From: Flavicella sp042091695
GTDB lineage: Bacteria > Bacteroidota > Bacteroidia > Flavobacteriales > Flavobacteriaceae
DNA length: 8,264 bases
Assembly: GCA_042091695.1 (NCBI GenBank)
Contig: JBELHA010000070.1
Coordinates: 1 to 8,264 of the forward strand
Direction of reading: 5' to 3'
Shown: positions 1 through 7,400 of the stretch, one piece after another
Layout of the letters: each line of letters starts with the position of its first letter
How positions within the stretch are numbered: position 1 is the stretch's first letter
The notes under the pieces: model-generated
What the model was told of the DNA's origin: nothing
The model's input: only the letters and a program-made list of their open reading frames with translations
Database searches by the model: none
Program-made: the position numbers and the translations under genes

Positions 1-319
1 ATTTGACCCACAGCATATCGAAAAATGATAACTCTGTATCCAGATACACGAGACGACGTATAAAATCTTGAAACCTATTTTTCTCTGTGTAGGAGAGTTC
101 ACTAATGTTTTCACCTGCATAACAAGCATTAAAAGCAATCCAAAGACTAATAAATTGCAGGTCAGCATTGTCTTTTTGGTCTTCGGCACATTGCAACCAA
201 CTGATCGCACGATGCAACCTTATCATGTGTTGTTCATCACCAGTCGGTGTTTGTTCTTTCAATTTTTTTTTGAGGCTAGATGCGGTAATTTGACGCAGCT
301 CTTTTGTATTTGAAGTCAT
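1..319 (-). CDS. HEPN-like protein, N-terminal part (gene cut by left window edge)
   Basis: The minus strand is open from an ATG at 317-319 to the window edge, giving 106 residues and no stop. An in-frame TGA lies at 338-340, six codons upstream, and there is no other start between, so this ATG is the likely start. The protein is mostly helical by eye: a basic start (codons 17-19 are Lys-Lys-Lys, a run of nine A), then RLHRAISWLQCAED (34-47) and LQFISLWIAFNACYA (54-68), then FIRRLVYLDTE and a final FDMLWVK. The helix pair with RLHRAxSWL and FIxLWIAFNAxYA is what I remember from bacterial HEPN-type hypothetical proteins. The catalytic R-x(4-6)-H that would show RNase activity would lie beyond the edge, so function is open: it could be a toxin-like RNase, a defence-associated protein or a non-catalytic HEPN. 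The gene is separated from the secreted-protein genes by a terminator and an AT-rich gap, so it is probably its own transcript. The coding assignment is firm; the family is moderate. Confidence 0.8.
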   Translation of the reverse strand, partial: MTSNTKELRQITASSLKKKLKEQTPTGDEQHMIRLHRAISWLQCAEDQKDNADLQFISLWIAFNACYAGENISELSYTEKNRFQDFIRRLVYLDTELSFFDMLWVK

Positions 320-338
320 AGCAAAAATTAGGGGTAGT

Positions 339-346
339 CAAATATA
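339..346 (-). promoter_or_regulatory. Candidate Bacteroidota -7 element (TATATTTG) for the HEPN-like gene
   Basis: Read on the minus strand this is TATATTTG, an exact match to the TAnnTTTG consensus of the Bacteroidota housekeeping sigma factor. It ends 19 nt before the ATG at 319, which would leave a short leader. I see no TTG or TTTG at the usual -33 distance, and the region is AT-rich, so a chance match is possible. Confidence 0.4.
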
Positions 347-441
347 TCTAAAGTTCTTAAATAAATTAGTCTAATTATGCTGTTTTTAATTGAAAAATTA
401 ACTGAACCTCGTATTGAATCATAGATAACATCAATAAGTTG

Positions 442-489
442 AATTTTCTATACAGCATGAATATAATAAGTATTATAGAATAGAAAATT
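442..489. repeat. Compound AT-rich inverted repeat
   Basis: AATTTTCTAT at 442-451 is the perfect reverse complement of ATAGAAAATT at 480-489. Inside the 28-nt spacer is a second near-perfect palindrome, TATAATA-ag-TATTATA (462-477). The arms are nearly all A and T, and there is no T-run after them that would make an intrinsic terminator. It could be an operator or a DNA-bending site upstream of the HEPN-like gene, or it could be chance in AT-rich DNA. Confidence 0.5.
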
Positions 490-663
490 AATGGATAAGT
501 CCCAACAAACCATTTAGTTGCGTATTTAAGCAATAAAACGTATGTATTTTAAAGGACTTAAAAAATTATTGTAGTAATGGCACCTATTTGAGCATAACAT
601 TTATTAATGTAAACAAATTTATATTTGAAAATTTCTTGTTTGTTGAAAGCTAGGTTGTAGTAT

Positions 664-698
664 AAAAAAATCCAGAAAGAGTTACTTCCTGGATTTTT
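664..698 (-). terminator. Rho-independent terminator of the secreted-protein operon
   Basis: Read on the minus strand, AAAAATCCAG-G-AAG (698 to 686) pairs with CTT-T-CTGGATTTTT around the five-base loop TAACT, with one internal mismatch. The 3' arm runs into seven consecutive T (670-664). It lies about 50 nt after the stop of the 229-residue gene, as expected for the end of that transcript. The A/T flanks are symmetrical, so it may also work weakly in the other direction. Confidence 0.85.
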
Positions 699-746
699 CA
701 AATGGTTCTATACAAAACCACTATCAACTCAATAAAAGAAGACAAA

Positions 747-1436
747 TCATTTGTGGATTCGAACTCCATTAGTTGTTTGAATGATCTTTCTGTCAGCGTC
801 CAATATTTTAAATACCAATGGTCCGTGTGGCAATTGTTCCGTTTCAAGTTGTAAGATAGCTGAAAAGTTATGTTGAGCTTCTAGTAGTAATCTTCCTTTT
901 AAATCTAAAACCTGCACCGTATAAAGAGTATTCAAACCATTTATTAGAGATGCTATATTGACTTTTGCATCAAAAGGCATTGGATAGATAGTGAGACTTT
1001 TTTGATTCGCTGTAGAAGTCAAATTAGCCAAATCTAATGTCGTGCTAAAGACAAAAGGCTCTATGGCATTTCCATGATTTTTGTCAATTGAGAATTCCAT
1101 TGTGTTTTCTACATCTAGAATGGTATCCAAATTACTGTTGTATACTTTAAAAGAAAGTGTTTCACCTGTTGTATTGGCATAGACTGACAAATAAGAAACA
1201 TACTTATCTACAATTGTATTGTATACCACATTACTCACTCCTCTACACTCTCCATTTACAAAAGCCGCGACTTTATCCATTTCACTGATCAAAATTTGAT
1301 TGTCGTTGGACAATTCAGACACAAACGTCATAGAGTACTGAAAATCACTTGAATTCACTGACCACTGCTCCAATTGTGCATTGCTAGTAAGACAGTAAAG
1401 AAAAAAGAATACTTGAAAATATAATTTACAATTCAT
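747..1436 (-). CDS. Small secreted protein with T9SS type A-like C-terminal sorting domain
   Basis: This is a 229-residue protein whose ATG is at 1434-1436. Residues 1-20 form a Sec signal peptide (Lys-4, then the hydrophobic run FQVFFFLYCL, then TSNA before Gln-21). The Cys at 15 does not sit in a good lipobox, so signal peptidase I cleavage is more likely than lipidation. Residues 25-133 are a beta-rich module (F-x-x-SM, DKVAAFVNGECRGVSN, SYLSVYANT) that also occurs near the C-terminus of the giant protein encoded just upstream. Residues 145-229 resemble a T9SS type A sorting domain: IYPMPFDAKVNI in place of the usual YPNPF motif, VQVLDLKGRLL, then LPHGPLVFKI and a basic end. The protein is therefore predicted to cross the inner membrane by Sec and the outer membrane by T9SS. 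It lies 46 nt after the giant gene's stop, with no promoter match between, so co-transcription is likely. Its function is not known; being a companion or partner of the giant protein is inference. Confidence 0.93.
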   Translation of the reverse strand: MNCKLYFQVFFFLYCLTSNAQLEQWSVNSSDFQYSMTFVSELSNDNQILISEMDKVAAFVNGECRGVSNVVYNTIVDKYVSYLSVYANTTGETLSFKVYNSNLDTILDVENTMEFSIDKNHGNAIEPFVFSTTLDLANLTSTANQKSLTIYPMPFDAKVNIASLINGLNTLYTVQVLDLKGRLLLEAQHNFSAILQLETEQLPHGPLVFKILDADRKIIQTTNGVRIHK

Positions 1437-1448
1437 AACTATAAAAGC

Positions 1449-1471
1449 TCCCCCAACAACATGAAGGGGGA
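1449..1471 (-). other. G/C hairpin in the gap between the giant gene and its companion
   Basis: On the minus strand TCCCCC (1471-1466) pairs with GGGGGA (1454-1449) around an 11-nt loop. The 3' arm, GGGGGAG, ends 11 nt before the companion's ATG and is the only purine-rich ribosome-binding-like stretch there, so the hairpin could hide it. The sequence after the hairpin is CTTTTATAG, a poor T-run, so it would be at most a weak attenuator. The C-run and G-run stand out in a very AT-rich spacer. Confidence 0.55.
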
Positions 1472-1482
1472 ATTTGAGAATT

Positions 1483-4400
1483 TTAATTTTTAATTATTTT
1501 AACCACTTCTGTTTGTTCTGAAGTCTCGATGTGTAAAATATAATACCCTGACGCTATGTTTGGCTCTAAAACAATTGAGTTTTCACCTTTCTTCACGCCA
1601 AAAATTCTATCTAACACCAAGCTATTTGTCACTGAATATAATTTTACAGATACAGCCTGATCACTATCAGAAGGAATCGAAATTACAAGTTTATCATCAA
1701 ATGGATTTGGACTTATAGCAATTTCAGTATTTACAATTTTTAATTGCAATGGTTCAGAAATAGATCCCAACACTTTATCACTTTGAAAGGCAACCACTCC
1801 GGCACTTATTTCCGTTCCTGATGCACCGACCAGTTTTAGAGTCAACGCTTCTTCACGGTCACCATATATGGTAATAAAACTCAATTTTTTGCTACTGAGT
1901 TGTTGTACAGATGCCATTCCTTTCAATGTACCCTCCTGATCGTACACTTTGATTGCATTGTAACCAAACGGTATTTCAACCACTGCATTCATATTGGATG
2001 CATACGTTGTAAATACCTCTAGTGTATTTAACGCTTTTGCGAAAGATGTTGTACTCGTTTTATTTAGATTGTCAGCATCCAAATAAGAAGGATATGAAAA
2101 AGACTGCGCCTTTTGTATGTAAGCCATATAACCTTTAGAAGTTTCAAAATAAGTCAAAGGTCCAAACCATTTTCCTTCTCCTGCGTCATACATCGCAAAA
2201 CTAGATTGTGATTTGATTACATCACTATCCGTTGCCTCTAAATTGGCAAGAGCAGCATTGATATCTACATTATTTCCAATTGGGAAAGGCAACCAATTCC
2301 ATCCTGATTGCATGGAAAAATTAAAACTAGATATAGCTACAGCTTCTCCTTTTAGCGACCATTTTTGACCTTGACTTAATTGTATCTTGTACATCTTGTC
2401 AGTAGCCATAGTACTCATATTCGTCGTGTCCCACATGTTAAATTCACCTGCTAAATAACCTATACGAGTTACGGCAGCTTGTCCTTCAAGATTGATGATA
2501 TTGGTCTTGATTTCATCATCTTGTGCCAACACCAACGCATCGGTCAAAGCATTTATATCATTTAAATTTTCATCCTCTACATTCAAAGAAACCCAGGTCC
2601 ATCCTTTTTGCAAATAGATTTCTTGGTTCAACAATGAAGAATTTTCAAAATAAACAGGTTGGCTGAAGGTACCACGAATTTCATTAGGAACAAACTTAAC
2701 AGTTGTTGCTGTATCCAAAGTTCCTTCGAGAATTTTCCCTACAGAGGCATCCCATATATTGAATTGGATGTCTTCATTGGACGTATTGCTATACACAGTG
2801 AGAAAGGCGAAATATTGTTGCTTGCTTTGATTCCATTCAAGGTTTGCTACTCCTCTTACTTCTCCATCGTAAACTGCTACAATTTTATCAAATGTATCGT
2901 CAGAAATCTTTCCGTCAACTTTAAGAATTCCAATGACATTCATAGACATCTCGAAGTTATTTGCATCAAAGGTCCAATCTGGCTCTTGTGCTAAAGAACG
3001 AACTTGTAAATTTAATTTTTGGTCAAAACCAAAGTCTGTTTTTAGGTAGAGTTCTTGATTGTAGACTCCAATTGGTAAGTTATTCACAACTCTCGCCGTG
3101 ATAGTCTTCTTTCCGTCTGGAGCAATTTTACCACTGTAATCAGACAATTCCAACCAGCTAGGCACATTCGTAATTTCAAATGCTTCACGTGTTCCTCCTT
3201 GGTTGAGTAAAGTAATGTCAAACTCAATTTCTCGTCCGCTTTCTTTAATAAAGTTTACAACCTCATCATATCCATCTACAAACCAACTTACTTGGTTTTT
3301 CTGAACGTAAGCAGTCCAAGTAACCGGTGAGACTTGCTCGTTGTTGGCACTGTCAAACATACCTGCAACTGTAATATCCACAATTTGACCTTCCAATGCT
3401 GCCCAACTTGATACTACTGGCTCCAAAATCATCTCATCTTGATTGATTACCTTATTGATTTGTAAATTGATGGTATTGCGACCAGGTTTTAATTTCGGGC
3501 TGTCATTACTATACGCAAGTGCTTTTCCGTTCAACTCACAATTTTCCAAAGTACTCACACGGTCACTTCCTGTTACGTAATATTCTGGTCCATTAGAATT
3601 GGTCGCTCCGTCACTGTTCGGTTCATTCAATTGGGTATATACGATGAGCCCAAGACTTTCTTTAGCGACCTCATAAAAACGATCCCTATCTATTTGCGTC
3701 TGATTCCTTACTGTATTCCAAATGCGAACCTCGTCTAAATGACCGTTGAAAACATTTGTTATTAAAGGATTTACCTCAGCATTGTCTCCTTTGGCTCCCA
3801 ACCAAATGGTATTTCCTAGGAAACCTCCAATAGTATCAACTGCATGTACAAAAATTTGTGCACCATCCACATAAGTATTCATAGCACCATGCCTGTTGAT
3901 TGTAAAGGCAATATGATGCCATTGATTGTCCGCTACAGAAGTTTGAGAAATTGGATAAGCAACTCCTTCACTTAGTAAGGTAATCAATCCTTGTGTATCT
4001 ATATCTACTGACCACTTGTTTTCAAATGTACTATTTGAGTTTTTCTCAGAACCGTCTGCTTTTCCATTAGAAATTAATGTTGCAGCTTGATTTGTAGCTG
4101 TTTTCATCCAGAAACTGACAGTAGCATCCATTTCTGATGTCAGCTGTGCCTTTCCAACTTTATCAAGGGTCAAATAATTAGATCCGTCGAAAACATAGGA
4201 GTTTCCTTTAGGCTTGATGTCCCAGTCCGCAGTCAAGACTGCATGTTTGAAACGCGCCTTGTCTTTAGCTAAATTACCTCTTCCTTCATTCATAGGCCAC
4301 AAACCAATCAATGCAGGTTCGTTTCCTTGCAAAGTAGCATACATATTGGCATAAGCTTCTGCTTTGTTCAATCCTTTTTTCCAAAGTCGTACATCGTGGA

Positions 4401-7400
4401 GATTTCCAACAAAACCTTCTCCTCCAAATATCAAATCATTGCTATTGTCAAATGATAAAGTCGATGAAAGTAGTATTTCTGTCTCACTTTCATTTTCAAT
4501 CAGCTTCAAACTTTTTTCTTCTTCATTGTAAGAAAATACATAATGATTGAAAACATTGTTGGCTAGCAAAGCTCTTTCAATGGTTTGCCCTCCAAGAGTA
4601 GCTTTTAGAGAACCGTTTTCAATTTGGATACGCAACCCATTTTCTTGACTAACAACTGTAGCATTGCTAGTTGAATTTGAAGCATCCCATAACATCCAGA
4701 ACTCTAGAGATAAATCTCCTGTCTTGATATTCGGTTTTGAAATGGTCGCATTGTTACTAGCACCATCAAAATGTAAGGATACCGAATGATCAATTTGCAA
4801 TTGATTGGTTTGTCCCTGTATTTGAAGTGTTGTCAATGCTGTATTGTAGAAAACAGGTTCGTTAAAACGCAATTTTATATCCTCACCTACCCCTAAAATT
4901 CCATTCGCTGGCAACGGTGTTCCAAAAAGCAAAGGAGCATTGAGATCTACTCGTCCTGAACATATTTCAGAAATATATTCTGTATCGTTTGAACAGTGAC
5001 TTACAGCTCGAATTTCGTAGTTTCCATCTTGTAAATTAGCTCCTACTATATCAAAGGCATAAGCTATTTCTTGTCCATCGATAAGTGATTTTTTATTCGA
5101 CAAAGTTAAATCGTTTTCTAAATCTGACTGCGATGCAAAATACGTTTGCAAACGTTCCCAAGAAGTACTATTGGCATTACGGTACTGCAAATCTATTTTT
5201 TGAAACGATGCAAAACTAGTATCAAAACCATGCAAAATAATAGGCAAGGTATTGGTCGTTTGTTCACCATTTGAATAAGAATAGGCCGCAAGTTTGTTGA
5301 ATACCCAGTTGGTCTTTGGACTTTTGACCAAAATTTCAGTACATGATGGCACAAATGTAGCTGATACAGTAACGGCATCACTTACAGCAGCCCCATCACA
5401 TTGAGACTGTAGCACGATTCGAATGTCTTCATACTCAAAAACATCTGCAGTTGCTTTGGATAAAGTCAGTTTGTAAGGTACTTTTTGTCCATAAGGTACC
5501 GTCACCAAAGTTCCATTAGGTTCTATATTGATAATCGCATTGTTTGGATTGCTTACATTATCTACTTTTAATACAAATGTAGCATCACTTTCAGAAAGGC
5601 TATTGTTTTCTAAAATCAAATCAAACTCAGCGTTTCTTCCTTCAAGTATACCAGATTGCGAATTGTCCTCTATAGAAATTAAAGGAACTTCTACATTTTG
5701 AGTTGCGGCGCTTAGTTCTGCTTTTTCATTATTACTATCAGCAGTTATGGCGTCCTGAAACAACTGCTCGTTCAAATCAACGATAGCATCTTTTAACTGA
5801 GAAATTTCTGCTTTTAATTGTTGTTTTTCATCACCAAAAAGCCCCCCCGGTAAACTGTAAAGTCTCATTTGTTTGTCAAATAACTCATTGTTCACATCAA
5901 AAAATGAATCGTAATAGTCTTTGAATACAGATGCATCTAAAAATAAAGAAGTGGTTGCCCCCTCATAGGGACAAGAAGTTCTTCCTCCTACGGTTGAAAA
6001 GACAGGTCCATGTCCATTGAAAGCATTGAAAACTTCAACATTCAGCATGTTGTTTGGATCATTGTCCTTCAACACATACGAAATGTTTGTTGTATTGGAT
6101 GTTTCAGTCGCATTGGATTCATTAATTTCCTGAGAAAAAGCACCTTTTATGTTTACAACAAAACCAGTTCCATTAAATGTAAAACCAAATTGTTTTGCTA
6201 TAGTTTGATTCCACTTGTGATTCACATTAATACTTGTAGAATTTACAACAGCAGTTTTATTAACCATTTTATAGGAACCTAAACCTGCGTCAAATGAAAT
6301 ATTTTCTTTACTGCTTTCATCAATCAAGTTCTCGACCGCCTCAGCCTCCAATTTTCTATTGGCATATGCTGTTAACACCTCTATCGATAGGGAATCGTTC
6401 TCCACTTGTATATTCACTCCCTTCTTAAACAATGTAATTTGATTTTCAGTATTAGCTATATAATCTTCCCAACGGTTTTTTACAACATATTTGTCTTTTT
6501 CATTCTCAAAAATCACACGATACCATAAATCAATTTGGTCTTGATAATCTTCTTTAGTCATAACTATTGGACTATCTTCCGTATCTTGAGCTGTACTTTG
6601 CTCCTCTGTTGGCGCATTTAACTTTAATACTAATAAATCTGGAATCAATGTCTCTAAAATATGTTTTTGAGAGTACATAAAGAAGGTTCCTGTTGCCTCT
6701 TCATTGATTGACAATGCTTTTTGTCTACTGATATAGTAAGTTTGCCCATCGTTTTCAAACGTACTGTATTCATCAGTATTCATAGGTATTTGATTCCCTT
6801 CACTGTCTATTTTATTGGGAGTATCTAAAGAAATCTCTATAAAATTAACAGCACTATACACTATGTTTTTTGAAGCTCCAATATACAAATCTCCATCACT
6901 ACCAACATAATTAGGATTATTTGAAGTTGAAATTGTTTTGTTAAAAGTATAACTACGCTTGGATGAACTAGTATTCTTTGCAGAGTGTGTATATCCAATA
7001 CCGACTTCAAGATTGTTAATTGTCTGTGATTTAAACACTGGGCCTCCCAATCCACCACCTGTTTCAACTACAACGCCATTTATCATCTTTGTATTTAGAT
7101 TCACAGACTCATTATGTGAAAAAGAACTAGACTTGTTTACGGAAATCGTTGTTCCTTTTTCAATAGATGCAAAACTGTTTGAACCAGGAGGGTCTCTGAG
7201 TATAATATCCGGATAATCAGGAGCAAAAGTAGTGAAGTTTTTGGGCTCACCTTCACTATTCCCAACACCCAAAATAATTCCTTCTTTTTTATAATTACTT
7301 GCTTCGTAAGTAATTCCAGCTATCTCAGCCTCAATTTTTATTGTTTTGGTAAAAGGAGGGGATATACTCGAAATTCCTCCTTCAAAACTATAAGTATAGT

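Larger units (their letters stand above)
320..663. other. AT-rich intergenic region without a gene
   Basis: No reading frame with coding character was found on either strand in these 344 bases. The region holds the candidate promoter of the HEPN-like gene at its left end and a compound inverted repeat at 442-489. Further TAnnTTTG-like matches occur at 614-621 (minus) and 620-627 (plus), but they drive no visible gene at a sensible distance. No tRNA or recognisable structured RNA was seen. Confidence 0.6.

Noticed and set aside
68..313. Plus-strand reading frame of 81 codons
   Set aside because: It lies wholly opposite the minus-strand HEPN-like gene, whose protein has a sensible helix pattern; the plus-strand product is rich in Cys, Phe and Thr in no recognisable order.
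614..627. Overlapping TAnnTTTG-like matches on both strands
   Set aside because: No gene starts within a reasonable distance on either strand, and the motif is frequent by chance in such AT-rich DNA.
1429..1436. Lipoprotein signal in the companion protein (Cys at residue 15)
   Set aside because: The residues before the Cys (FFLY) do not fit a lipobox, while SNA before Gln-21 is a good signal peptidase I site.
2659..2994. Plus-strand reading frame of 111 codons
   Set aside because: It is antisense to the well-supported shared and BACON-like modules of the giant protein, with no promoter or family resemblance.
5193..7216. Other overlapping reading frames of 60-90 codons on both strands within the giant gene
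   Set aside because: All lie inside the giant coding region in other frames, with unlikely composition and no family resemblance; they are shadow frames.
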